Origin: Microbacteriaceae bacterium
GTDB lineage: Bacteria > Actinomycetota > Actinomycetes > Actinomycetales > Microbacteriaceae
DNA: 64,000 bases
Assembly: GCA_031177985.1 (NCBI GenBank)
Contig: JAPSJW010000003.1
Span: 248,001 to 312,000, forward strand
Reading direction: 5' to 3'
Part shown: one piece after another, positions 46,945 to 54,862 of the stretch
Layout: each line of letters opens with the position of its first letter
Numbering within the stretch: the stretch's first letter is position 1
Translations under genes and position numbers: made by a program
Notes under the pieces: model-generated
What the model saw: the letters and a program-made list of their open reading frames with translations, nothing else
What the model was told of the DNA's origin: nothing
Databases searched by the model: none

Positions 46945-49709
46945 GCCGTCTCCTCCGTCATCCGTGCGATCGCGGGCCGGGTCCGTCCCCGGCCGGCGCT
47001 CGGGACGGACACGAGCACGGCGGCGACGATCGCCGCGAGGTCGGCCAGCAGGATCCATCGGCCCGGTGCGGTGTCGAGCGGCCCGGGCGGTGTCGGCGCC
47101 GGGTCGAGCGGCGTCGCCGGGGCCTCCCAGAGCGTTCCGAAAGGCGTCTCACCCACCAGCACGAGGTCGCGGTTGCCGTCGAGCGCCTCTGCCGCGCGCA
47201 AACGCGACTCCTGGGGTCCGGGCGACAGGAGCACGAAACGCACGTGCGCATCCGCCATCGCATCCGCAGTGGCGAGCCCGCTGCGCGAGACGAGGTTCCC
47301 CGCGAGGTCCGCGGCGTCGCGGTCTGCGGCGCTCACCGTCGGGTCGGTCGTGACCCAGGTCGAGGTCTCCTCGAGCGTCGTGCCCTCGCCGCGGTGCACG
47401 ACCGCGAGGTAGCGGTCGGGTCCTAGTGGGGCGAGCTCGAGGGTGCCGAGGGTCGGATCGCTCGACGCCTGAGCCGCGGCGATGGCGGGGAGCGTCGCGC
47501 CCGTGGACGGAGCGACGAGAGCGGCGCCGAGGAGCGGTGCGGCGAGCAGCGGGAGAGCGGCGATGGCGGCGCCCGCGGTCGCCGCGCCCGCGAGCGCGGA
47601 CCGTGCGACGGGCAGGTGCTCGAGCGCGAGACCCGCGGCCACGACGAGTCCCAGCCAGTACAGGCTGAGTCCCGTTCCTGGCCAGATCGGCACCGCGGCG
47701 TCGCCCTGGAAGGCGACCGCGACCCTTCCGGCAGCGATTGCGGTGGCGAGCCCGCAGGCGGCGAGCACGAGAGGCGGAACCGCGGCGATGCGCGCGTGCG
47801 ACGCCAGCGCGGAGAGCGCGAGTACCGCGAAGGGTGCCAGCAGCACCGCGAGGGCGACGGCGGCCCAGCCGCCGCCGGTCCCGAGCGCGAGGAACAGGTC
47901 GGTCCACCCGGATTGCCCGAGCACGGGAGCCCCGAGTGCCTGCTGCCAGGCCGGGGCCGGCTCGGAGGCGAGGGGGACGCCCGGATCGGCGAGAAGGGCC
48001 AGCGGGGTGCCGCGGCTGCATTGCGCGAGCGCGAGCGGTGCGAAGAGGACCAGCGCGGGCACCGCGATGAAGAGCACGCGCGCCGCCGTCCGCGGCTTGG
48101 TGGCCCCCCACACGATGAGGGCGATGAGGAGCGCCGGAAGCAGGGACGGCGCCGAAGCGGTGGTCAAGGCGAACAGCAGGGCAGCGATTCCCGCCGCCGG
48201 CCACGATCGTCGCGCCCGCACCGAAGCGAGGACCAGCCAGGGAAGCGCGAGGTGGGCGATCAGGGCGCTCAGCCGCCCCTCGGCGAGGGCTGCGAGGAAC
48301 GGCGGGGCGAGAGCCCAGGCGACGGCCGCGACGACCGGCGCCCGGTCGCCGGTGCTCTGGCCGGCGACGAGCACCCACGCGCCCCAGGCTGCGAGCGGGA
48401 GCGCCGCGAAGTAGAGCAGGAGAACCGAGAGCGACGGGGACCAGAACGTCAGCGACCCCAGCGCGGCCAGCACGAATGCGAAAGGGTCCCCCGGACCGAC
48501 GACGCCGTCACCGGTGCCGTGCCAGGTCGTGCCGACCGAGCGCCACAGCTCCTGCACGGTGCCCAGCGGCGCAAGCGCCCCTCCCGCGAGAGCCGAGGCG
48601 CCGACGAAAGGCGCGAAGACGAGGAGGCCGACGGCCGCCAGCGCGAGCACCGCCCAGATGCCACCGCCGAGGAAGGCAGGGCGATCCGCGACGGCGCTCT
48701 CGACGTCCGGCGCTCCTGGGCGTCGACGACGCCTCTCCTTCGCTTCGCGCGAGGTCATCCGCAGCGGAGCTATCGCTGCCCAACGGAGGCGCCGGGTGCG
48801 CTTGAGGTTCGAACGGGCCTGGCGCACCCCACCGCCGAAAGCCGTCCCGAGGGCGGCGGCCAGTTCGGCGGGCACGGCGAAGGGACGCTTGCTGACCAGG
48901 TGCACGAGCGATCGCACGATGGCGAGCGGCACGAGGAGGAGCCAGTGCAGCGGCAGCACCATGGGCTTGGCGTAGACCAGCCTGCGGTGCAGCTGCGCGG
49001 CGCGGGCGATCCGCAGGCGCGCCGCGTCGCTCACCGACCTGCGTCCGAAGAGCTCGGGCCCGCCGCCGACGGCGACCCGCGCGCTCGGCACCACGACGAC
49101 CCGGGAACCGGCCAGCCGGACCCGTACGCAGAAGTCGAGCGCGGCATCGATCGACGGCAGCTCCGGGTCGAACCCCCGCAGCTCGTTCCAGATCCCGGCG
49201 CGCACGAGCATCCCCGCGGCGCCGACGCCGAGCACGTCGCTGCGCGTGTCGTGCTGAGCCTGGTCCAACTCGTCCTGCACGAGCGGACGAGAAGCGCCGA
49301 GGCGGGTGAGCGTCTCGCCGTAGGAGTGCAGAACCGCGGGGTCGTCCGCACGCATGAGCTTCGGGCCGGCGACGGCGACCGACGGCGCGACCTCGAGAGC
49401 GCCGAGGAGGGCGGCCAGGGCGCTCCGGTCGGGCACGGTGTCGGCCGTGAGCAGCCACAGCAGATCGCTCGCCGCGGGAGCGGCCGCCCGCACGGCATGG
49501 GCGAGGGCGTCTCCGAGTGCCCGGCCGCGCGGAAGCTGCACGACGGTGTCAACCGGCGCACCTGCCAGCTGGTCGGCTGACGACGGTCCGAGATCGGCGA
49601 CGACGACGACGTCCGGCCTGCGCGTCTGCGCTGCTACCGCGTCGAGGGTGCGCCTCAGCTGCTTCGCCCCGGCGGGGGAGGCGACGATCGCGAGGACTCG
49701 GGGCTGCAT
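46941..49709 (-). CDS. GT2 glycosyltransferase with large multi-spanning membrane domain
   Basis: A 922-residue protein. Residues 1-230 form a GT2 (GT-A) domain: MQPRVLAIVASPAGAKQLRR, VVVVADLGPSSADQLAG, LLWLLTADTVPDRSALAALL and GVGAAGMLVRAGIWNELRG. A membrane helix near 250, a basic linker, then about ten membrane segments with an external loop at the end. The architecture suggests transfer of a sugar to a lipid carrier and possible export. It starts from a TACGCT -10 element 7 bases upstream and overlaps the DUF5719 gene. WhiB2 lies immediately upstream on the same strand. Confidence 0.87.
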   Translation of the reverse strand: MQPRVLAIVASPAGAKQLRRTLDAVAAQTRRPDVVVVADLGPSSADQLAGAPVDTVVQLPRGRALGDALAHAVRAAAPAASDLLWLLTADTVPDRSALAALLGALEVAPSVAVAGPKLMRADDPAVLHSYGETLTRLGASRPLVQDELDQAQHDTRSDVLGVGAAGMLVRAGIWNELRGFDPELPSIDAALDFCVRVRLAGSRVVVVPSARVAVGGGPELFGRRSVSDAARLRIARAAQLHRRLVYAKPMVLPLHWLLLVPLAIVRSLVHLVSKRPFAVPAELAAALGTAFGGGVRQARSNLKRTRRLRWAAIAPLRMTSREAKERRRRRPGAPDVESAVADRPAFLGGGIWAVLALAAVGLLVFAPFVGASALAGGALAPLGTVQELWRSVGTTWHGTGDGVVGPGDPFAFVLAALGSLTFWSPSLSVLLLYFAALPLAAWGAWVLVAGQSTGDRAPVVAAVAWALAPPFLAALAEGRLSALIAHLALPWLVLASVRARRSWPAAGIAALLFALTTASAPSLLPALLIALIVWGATKPRTAARVLFIAVPALVLFAPLALAQCSRGTPLALLADPGVPLASEPAPAWQQALGAPVLGQSGWTDLFLALGTGGGWAAVALAVLLAPFAVLALSALASHARIAAVPPLVLAACGLATAIAAGRVAVAFQGDAAVPIWPGTGLSLYWLGLVVAAGLALEHLPVARSALAGAATAGAAIAALPLLAAPLLGAALVAPSTGATLPAIAAAQASSDPTLGTLELAPLGPDRYLAVVHRGEGTTLEETSTWVTTDPTVSAADRDAADLAGNLVSRSGLATADAMADAHVRFVLLSPGPQESRLRAAEALDGNRDLVLVGETPFGTLWEAPATPLDPAPTPPGPLDTAPGRWILLADLAAIVAAVLVSVPSAGRGRTRPAIARMTEETA

Positions 49710-49716
49710 CCGTTCG

Positions 49717-49722
49717 AGCGTA
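49717..49722 (-). promoter_or_regulatory. -10 element for the membrane glycosyltransferase (leaderless)
   Basis: TACGCT on the minus strand, 7 bases before the ATG at 49709. Confidence 0.6.
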
Positions 49723-49789
49723 AGCGCGGGTCAGCGGCGCACCCGCGGTGACACGCCCCACACCCCGATCGGGGGGGAAGCGGCCTAGG

Positions 49790-50134
49790 TCAGGCGCGGC
49801 GGCGCAGCTTGCGGCGTTCCCGCTCCGAGAGTCCGCCCCAGATGCCGAACCGCTCGTCATTCTGCAGCGCGTACTCCAGGCACTGGTTGCGCACCTCGCA
49901 CGACGTGCAGATCTTCTTCGCGTCGCGGGTCGACCCGCCCTTCTCAGGGAAGAACGCCTCGGGGTCGGTCTGGGCGCAGAGGGCGTCGGTCTGCCAGGCG
50001 AGCTGATTGTCCTCTTCCTCGACGGGAGCGACCTTGCGGACCCCCGGCACTCCGAGGCGGACGGGGTCGACGAACCAGTCGTCGGGAACCCCTGTGCCGC
50101 CGGGAATCCCTGCGCGTATTCCGCTGTTCGCCAT
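49790..50134 (-). CDS. whiB2: WhiB-family iron-sulfur regulator, WhiB2/WhmD type
   Basis: A 114-residue WhiB protein with the four cluster cysteines (DALCAQTDPEAFFP, KKICTSCEVRNQCLEYAL) and the FGIWGGLSERERRKLRRR turn and basic tail. WhiB2 (WhmD) and its Streptomyces orthologue WhiB control septation and division genes. The ATG at 50134 has a GGGGAGG site 9 bases upstream; a TTG at 50188 would extend the N-terminus by 18 residues and abut the palindrome. It is downstream of galE on the same strand and upstream of the GT2/DUF5719 pair. Confidence 0.92.
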   Translation of the reverse strand: MANSGIRAGIPGGTGVPDDWFVDPVRLGVPGVRKVAPVEEEDNQLAWQTDALCAQTDPEAFFPEKGGSTRDAKKICTSCEVRNQCLEYALQNDERFGIWGGLSERERRKLRRRA

Positions 50135-50186
50135 CGGCTCGATCCTCCCCTCCGCATCGCGTCCCAGTTCGCGTTCGGTTGAGGAC

Positions 50187-50204
50187 AATTACACCGGTGT
50201 AATT
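50187..50204. promoter_or_regulatory. 18-bp perfect palindrome in the whiB2 promoter
   Basis: AATTACACCGGTGTAATT reads identically on both strands and lies 53 bases upstream of the whiB2 ATG, in the only AT-rich patch of the region; TGTAAT within it could be a -10. It resembles the BldD box (TNACNCWGNGTNA) but with two central bases instead of one. The binding protein is unknown. Confidence 0.8.
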
Positions 50205-50249
50205 ACCCCGGCGTCAAGTCGCGCGATCATATAACCCTCGATCAGTGGA

Positions 50250-51218
50250 TCAGGCTTCGCGCGCTCGGCGTGTCGCTTCCCAGGCACTCGAGACCATCTC
50301 GTCGAGCGAGTGGCGCATCCGCCAGTCGAGATCGCGGGCGGCGAGCTCTCCGCTCGCGACGATCCTGGCTGGGTCTCCCGGTCGACGAGGACCGATCTCC
50401 GGCTCGAAGGCGATGCCGGTGACGCGTGCCATAGCGGCCATGATCTCGCCCACCGAGACACCCGTGCCGCTGCCGAGGTTGTAGGCCCGCTCCACCTGCT
50501 CCCCCTGAGCGAGACGACGCGCGGCCGCGACGTGCGAGACGGCGAGGTCCTGCACGTGGATGTAGTCCCGCACGTTCGTGCCGTCGGGCGTCGGATAGTC
50601 GTCGCCGTTGATCCGGGGAGTGCGCCCCTCGAGCAGCGCCTGGAAGACCTTGGGGAAGAGGTTGTGCGGGCTGGCGTCGTAGACGTCGTCGAACCCGGAT
50701 CCCACGACGTTGAAGTAGCGCAGCGAGGTGTGCCGGAGGCCGGCCGCCTTCCCCTGATCGCTCAGCAGCCACTCGCCGATGAGCTTCGACTCGCCATACG
50801 GCGACTCGGGCGCCTTCGGAGTCTCCTCGGTGACGAGGTCGACGTCAGGCGTGCCGTAGACAGCGGCGCTCGAAGAGAACACGACGCGGCCGACTCCGGC
50901 CTCCTGCATCGCTGCGAGGAGCACGGCGGTGCCGGTGACGTTCTGCTCGTAGGTGTGCAGCGGACGCTCCACCGACACCCCCGCGTACTTGAAGCCGGCG
51001 ACGTGGATGACGCCGTCCACATCGTGCGTGCGCAGCGCATCCGTGAGGAGTTCCCGATCCAGGATGCTGCCCCGCACGAAGGGGACGCTCTCCGGCACGA
51101 ACGAGGCGAAGCCCGACGAGAGGTCGTCGACGACCACGGCCCCGAGTCCGGCGTCCTCCAGCGCACGCACCACGTGCGCTCCGATGTAGCCCGCCCCACC
51201 TGTCACCAGCCACGTCAT
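50250..51218 (-). CDS. galE: UDP-glucose 4-epimerase
   Basis: A 322-residue short-chain dehydrogenase-type epimerase. It has the Rossmann motif WLVTGGAGYIGAHVVRAL, the serine SSSAAVYG segment, the catalytic Tyr-x3-Lys in SPYGESKLIGEW and the NVRDYIHVQDLA segment typical of GalE. It provides UDP-galactose for envelope glycans. The ATG at 51218 follows a TAGCGT -10 by 7 bases; the TAG of that element is the stop codon of the small membrane gene upstream. It precedes whiB2 on the same strand. Confidence 0.94.
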   Translation of the reverse strand: MTWLVTGGAGYIGAHVVRALEDAGLGAVVVDDLSSGFASFVPESVPFVRGSILDRELLTDALRTHDVDGVIHVAGFKYAGVSVERPLHTYEQNVTGTAVLLAAMQEAGVGRVVFSSSAAVYGTPDVDLVTEETPKAPESPYGESKLIGEWLLSDQGKAAGLRHTSLRYFNVVGSGFDDVYDASPHNLFPKVFQALLEGRTPRINGDDYPTPDGTNVRDYIHVQDLAVSHVAAARRLAQGEQVERAYNLGSGTGVSVGEIMAAMARVTGIAFEPEIGPRRPGDPARIVASGELAARDLDWRMRHSLDEMVSSAWEATRRAREA

Positions 51219-51225
51219 GGGGCCA

Positions 51226-51231
51226 ACGCTA
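51226..51231 (-). promoter_or_regulatory. -10 element for galE (leaderless)
   Basis: TAGCGT on the minus strand, 7 bases before the galE ATG. It overlaps the TAG stop at 51229-51231 of the upstream small gene. Confidence 0.6.
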
Positions 51232-51357
51232 TCGCGATTGCGTCGCTCGCTCGCGGCAGTACGGCACGGCGCGGTAGCCGTCGCGACCCAGCACGACGGC
51301 GGTCGAGACGAGCCCCCAGAGGGACAGAGCGGCGAGGCCCAGCAGCAGGATCTCCAT
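51229..51357 (-). CDS. 42-residue single-span membrane protein
   Basis: The frame MEILLLGLAALSLWGLVSTA continues to VVLGRDGYRAVPYCRERATQ, giving one membrane segment and a short basic tail. Similar DGYR(R/A)VP-ended mini-proteins are, from memory, common in Microbacteriaceae. The ATG follows a TAGATT -10 by 7 bases and the codons are G/C-ending, which supports a real gene. The function is unknown. It is divergent from the GlxA-type regulator. Confidence 0.7.
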   Translation of the reverse strand: MEILLLGLAALSLWGLVSTAVVLGRDGYRAVPYCRERATQSR

Positions 51358-51364
51358 GGCAGTG

Positions 51365-51370
51365 AATCTA
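51365..51370 (-). promoter_or_regulatory. -10 element for the 42-residue protein (leaderless)
   Basis: TAGATT on the minus strand, 7 bases before the ATG at 51357. Confidence 0.6.
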
Positions 51371-51384
51371 TGATTGTGGAAGAC

Positions 51385-51400
51385 CTGCCACGAGTGGCAG
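51385..51400. promoter_or_regulatory. candidate operator of the GlxA-type regulator
   Basis: CTGCCACGAGTGGCAG has perfect 7-base arms around two central bases. It lies between the divergent promoters of the small membrane gene and the AraC-type gene; a half-site CCTGCCA recurs at 51423. Autoregulation is the natural guess. Confidence 0.6.
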
Positions 51401-51441
51401 GATGGTCGCGCTCCGTACCATTCCTGCCAATGAGGGAAGTC

Positions 51442-52398
51442 ATGCTCAACAAGGTCGTCGCACTCGCCCTCCCGGGCACCGCTCCGTTCGAGTTCGGCGT
51501 CGTGAGCGAGGTGTTCGGCGTCGACCGACGCAACACTGGGGGGCCGGCGTTCCAGTTCCGAGTGGCCACGGCCGAGCCGGGACCGGTGCCCACGAGCCTC
51601 GACTGCGTCACCCTCAACGTCGAGGACGGTCTGGAGATCGCCGAGGACGCCCACCTCGTCGCCGTCCCCGCGCACCAGATCTCCAGCGTCGACGAACGCT
51701 ACCTCGACGTCATCCGCCGCGCGCACGAGAGGGGCGCCTGGGTGCTCAGCGTCTGCAGCGGCGCGTTCTCGCTGGCGGAGGCGGGCATCCTCGACGGCAA
51801 GCGCGCCACCACGCACTGGATGCACGCCGACGAGCTCGCACGCCGGTATCCGCGCGTCGAGGTCGACCCCGACGTGCTCTTCGTCCAGGAAGGCAGGATC
51901 GTCACGAGCGCGGGCACCGCGGCGGGCATCGATGCCGCGCTGCACATCGTCCGTCAGGAGCTCGGCGCGACGATGGCCAACAACATCGCGAGACGGATGG
52001 TCGTGCCTCCTCAGCGAGAGGGGGGCCAGAGCCAGTACATCGCCCAGCCGATCGCCGAGAACCGCAGCGACTCGTTCGCCCTCGTGACCGAGTGGATGCT
52101 CGAGAACCTCGATCGGGACCTCACGGTCGAGCAGCTCGCCCGCAAGGCGCTGATGTCGTCGCGCACCTTCGCGCGACGGTTCCGCGCCGACATGGGCACG
52201 ACGCCCGCCGCCTGGCTGAACCGGCAGCGTCTTCTGCGGGCGCAGCAGCTGCTCGAGCAGACCGACCAGGGTCTCGAGGCGATCGCCGCCAGCACCGGCT
52301 TCGGCACGGCATCCGTCATGCGCCACCACTTCCTGAAGGTGCTGCAGACGACCCCGACCGCCTACCGACGCACCTTCGGCGAGCGACAGGCCGGCTGA
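51442..52398 (+). CDS. GlxA-type AraC family transcriptional regulator
   Basis: A 318-residue regulator with an N-terminal DJ-1/PfpI-like domain (about 1-170), where the nucleophile-elbow position is VLSVCSGAFSLAEAG with a cysteine, and a C-terminal AraC HTH domain (about 215-318; LTVEQLARKALMSSRTFARR and DQGLEAIAASTGFGTASVMR). The ATG at 51442 has GAGG 6 bases upstream; an ATG at 51430, 8 bases after a TACCAT element, is an alternative. The ligand is unknown. Confidence 0.9.
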   Translation: MLNKVVALALPGTAPFEFGVVSEVFGVDRRNTGGPAFQFRVATAEPGPVPTSLDCVTLNVEDGLEIAEDAHLVAVPAHQISSVDERYLDVIRRAHERGAWVLSVCSGAFSLAEAGILDGKRATTHWMHADELARRYPRVEVDPDVLFVQEGRIVTSAGTAAGIDAALHIVRQELGATMANNIARRMVVPPQREGGQSQYIAQPIAENRSDSFALVTEWMLENLDRDLTVEQLARKALMSSRTFARRFRADMGTTPAAWLNRQRLLRAQQLLEQTDQGLEAIAASTGFGTASVMRHHFLKVLQTTPTAYRRTFGERQAG

Positions 52399-52424
52399 GG
52401 TCGGGTAGGGGACCAGCCGGCCTG
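52387..52424. terminator. strong bidirectional hairpin
   Basis: CAGGCCGGCT pairs perfectly with AGCCGGCCTG, and inside it GGTC pairs with GACC after a 2-base bulge, giving a 14-bp stem. It overlaps the stop codon of the AraC-type gene and lies 15 bases from the end of the convergent lipoprotein gene. There is no T-tract. Confidence 0.7.
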
Positions 52425-52438
52425 CCGCGGTCAGGGTG

Positions 52439-53524
52439 CTACGAAGCGGGCACCGGGTCGGGGAGAGCGACGATCGCCTCGAGCACGGGAAGGGCGGCCT
52501 CCTCGTTCGGGACGCCGGGAACCAGCGCATGGACCTGCAGCCAGTCCCCGTTCGCGAACAGGTCGACCACGCAGAACTGCTCGTCATCGCCTCTGCAGTC
52601 GAGGGCAGCGGCGTCGGCACCGGCGACCTCGATCGCGCCTCGATTCGCGGCGGCGACCGCTCTCTCGGCAGCCCAGCCGCCGCCGGGCAGCACCATCACC
52701 TCGACGGTCGGCGGCTCCAGCTCCCCGACGGACCAGCCGCAGGGGAACCACCCGAGGCCCGCAGCCGAAGTCGTCCAGATCCCGGAGTATCCGTCGTGCG
52801 CCCATGAACCCGTGCCGCTGGGTGACAACGTCACGCCGAGGGCGGACCCGACAGAGCTGACGTCCGTTTCGGCACAGTACGGGTGCAGCCACAACGAGTC
52901 CGCCGGAATCGGCTCCCCGGAAGTCGGCCACGGGTCACCCTGCGCTTCGAGAGAGTCCAGGTGGCTGTGGATCGCCTTCGACACAGTCGACCCGTGATCC
53001 CACGTCGCCTCGCCCGTCGCCCCTGGCGCGCGGGTCCATCCCTCGATCCAGAACTCGGACGACGTGAGGAAGGCGAATTCGCACCATTCGGCCTCGCAGC
53101 CCAGAACCCCTCCGGGGACGGGGAAATCCGAACGCTGCTCCGACATCGTCGTGCCAGCGACGTATACCTCGGCGGCGTCCGGCAGAACGTCGAAGCCTAG
53201 AACGCCGAGTCCGTCGGCTCCGGTCCAGGTGCACTCCAGCCCGCCGGCCTGCACGATGACCGCATGGTGCTGGGTGAAGTCCTCCTCCTGACTGCTGCCG
53301 TCGATCGTCGGAGATATCTCTGGAAGCGCCGCCACGGCATCGCAGTCCGTCGGCACCCGACCGGCGGGCTCCTCGGGCTGCGTCGGCGTCGGCGTCGGCG
53401 TGGACGATGGCTCTTCGGGGGTCGAGGCCGGCGGCGGCGCGGCCTCCGGATCGACTGTGGAGGCGCAGCTGACGAGCAGGAGGCTGACGGCCACGAGGCC
53501 GACGAGGGGACGGAAGCGGTTCAT
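52439..53524 (-). CDS. putative lipoprotein of unknown function
   Basis: A 361-residue protein with signal peptide and lipobox (VSLLLVSC), a Pro/Thr/Glu-rich linker (about 28-55) and an external region with several cysteines (PTDCDAV, GLECTW, LGCEAEWCEF, LHPYCAET, DCRGDDEQFC) likely in disulfides. The general look resembles DUF3558-type actinobacterial lipoproteins, but I cannot assign a family. The ATG follows a TAGCGT -10 by 7 bases. Confidence 0.78.
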   Translation of the reverse strand: MNRFRPLVGLVAVSLLLVSCASTVDPEAAPPPASTPEEPSSTPTPTPTQPEEPAGRVPTDCDAVAALPEISPTIDGSSQEEDFTQHHAVIVQAGGLECTWTGADGLGVLGFDVLPDAAEVYVAGTTMSEQRSDFPVPGGVLGCEAEWCEFAFLTSSEFWIEGWTRAPGATGEATWDHGSTVSKAIHSHLDSLEAQGDPWPTSGEPIPADSLWLHPYCAETDVSSVGSALGVTLSPSGTGSWAHDGYSGIWTTSAAGLGWFPCGWSVGELEPPTVEVMVLPGGGWAAERAVAAANRGAIEVAGADAAALDCRGDDEQFCVVDLFANGDWLQVHALVPGVPNEEAALPVLEAIVALPDPVPAS

Positions 53525-53531
53525 GCCGCTC

Positions 53532-53537
53532 ACGCTA
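53532..53537 (-). promoter_or_regulatory. -10 element for the 361-residue lipoprotein (leaderless)
   Basis: TAGCGT on the minus strand, 7 bases before the ATG at 53524. Confidence 0.6.
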
Positions 53538-53589
53538 GGGGCGAGGAACCCTCGTTCCGGTCGCGCTACGGACACGGAACGGCCACGGA

Positions 53590-53616
53590 TCGATCACGTT
53601 ACGGCGCCGTGATCGA
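53590..53616 (-). terminator. hairpin downstream of manA
   Basis: TCGATCACG pairs with CGTGATCGA around a 9-base loop, about 20 bases after the manA stop. There is no T-tract. Confidence 0.5.
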
Positions 53617-53636
53617 GCTGTCGCCGACCCGTTACC

Positions 53637-54755
53637 TCAAGCGTCGTGTCGCGCCGTCGGCAGTCGCGTCGTGGCGATGAAGACCGTGCCCTCGCCGGCG
53701 AGCTGGAGCACCGGCTCGTCGCGCAGCAGCGCTGCTTCGCCCCGGCGCAGGACATCGCCTGCGAGTTCGACGCTGCCGCTCGTGCACAGGGCGATCGCCT
53801 CTCCGGGCAACTCGACGGAGACCGTCGTCCCGTCGAGCTGCGCTGCGACGAGCTCGAAGTCGGGCACGTCGGGGGTGAACACGCGGACGCCGGGAGCGAT
53901 CTCCCGCCCTGCCAGGTAGGGCACCGGCAGCGGCCGGAAGTCCAGCACCTTGAGCAGCTCGGGCACGTCGACGTGCTTCGGCGTGAGTCCCCCGCGCAGG
54001 ACGTTGTCGGAGGATGCCATGAGCTCGATGCCGAGCCCCTCCAGGTAGGCGTGGATGTTGCCGGCCGGCAAATAGAGCACCTCCCCCGGGCTGAGCGAGA
54101 CGTTGTTGAGCAGCAGCGAGATCGCGATGCCCGGGTCGCCGGGGTACGCCTCGGCGAGCTCCCGCGCGGTGCGCCACTCCTCCCCCGCCAGCCTCTGCTC
54201 GCTTGCGGCGGCCACGACCTGCTCGACGCCCTCCGCGCCCGAGAGCAGCCATTCGAAGACGTCGCGCAGCGACGAGTCGTCGACGAGGCGCTCGGCGAGG
54301 GGGCGGATGCGCTCGTCGTCGAGTGCCGCGAGCAGCTCGCGGGTCTCCGCGACGGCGCGGAAGCCACAGAGCGCCCGGAAGGGGTCGGAGACCGCGTAGA
54401 TCAGCTCGGGCTTGTGGAAGGCGTCCTTGTAGTTGCGGTGCGGGGCGTCGAGCGGCACGCCCTCCGCATTCTCGCGCTCGAAGCCCTCGCGGGCCTGCTG
54501 CGGCGTCGGATGCGCCTGCAGCGAGAGCGGGGATGCCGCGGCCAGCACCTTGAGCAGGAAGGGGAGCCCGTTGGTGCCCACCAGGGTCTCCACTGTGCCT
54601 TCCCCGTTCGTCAACCTCGCCGGCGATCCCGGGTGCGCGCCGAGCCACAGCTCGGCCTCCGGACCGCCGGACGGGGACGTGCCCAGCAGGTCGGCGATGG
54701 CGGTCGTCGACCCCCAGGCGTAGTCGCGGGGGGTGTTGGTGATGCCCACAAACAT
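53637..54755 (-). CDS. manA: mannose-6-phosphate isomerase, class I
   Basis: A 372-residue zinc enzyme that interconverts fructose 6-phosphate and mannose 6-phosphate, feeding manB. Zinc-site residues lie in PLSLQAHPTPQQAREGFERE, HKPELIYA and LPAGNIHAYLEGLGIELMAS. The ATG at 54755 (MFVGITNTPRDYAWGS) is set by AAGGAG 9 bases upstream. In M. tuberculosis manA also lies within this neighbourhood. It is divergent from the acyl-CoA dehydrogenase gene. Confidence 0.94.
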   Translation of the reverse strand: MFVGITNTPRDYAWGSTTAIADLLGTSPSGGPEAELWLGAHPGSPARLTNGEGTVETLVGTNGLPFLLKVLAAASPLSLQAHPTPQQAREGFERENAEGVPLDAPHRNYKDAFHKPELIYAVSDPFRALCGFRAVAETRELLAALDDERIRPLAERLVDDSSLRDVFEWLLSGAEGVEQVVAAASEQRLAGEEWRTARELAEAYPGDPGIAISLLLNNVSLSPGEVLYLPAGNIHAYLEGLGIELMASSDNVLRGGLTPKHVDVPELLKVLDFRPLPVPYLAGREIAPGVRVFTPDVPDFELVAAQLDGTTVSVELPGEAIALCTSGSVELAGDVLRRGEAALLRDEPVLQLAGEGTVFIATTRLPTARHDA

Positions 54756-54862
54756 GCGGCGGTTCTCCTTCGTCGGCTTGGAACAAAGTACCAACCGCCC
54801 CGGATGCCCGGACGGCGACCCATAGGCTTCCTGCGGATTGCGACGAGCAAGGGAGCGGAATC

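Noticed and set aside
49763-49776. CCCCGATCGGGG as a whiB2 terminator
   Set aside because: The palindrome leaves only a 4-bp stem once a loop is allowed, and no T-tract follows.
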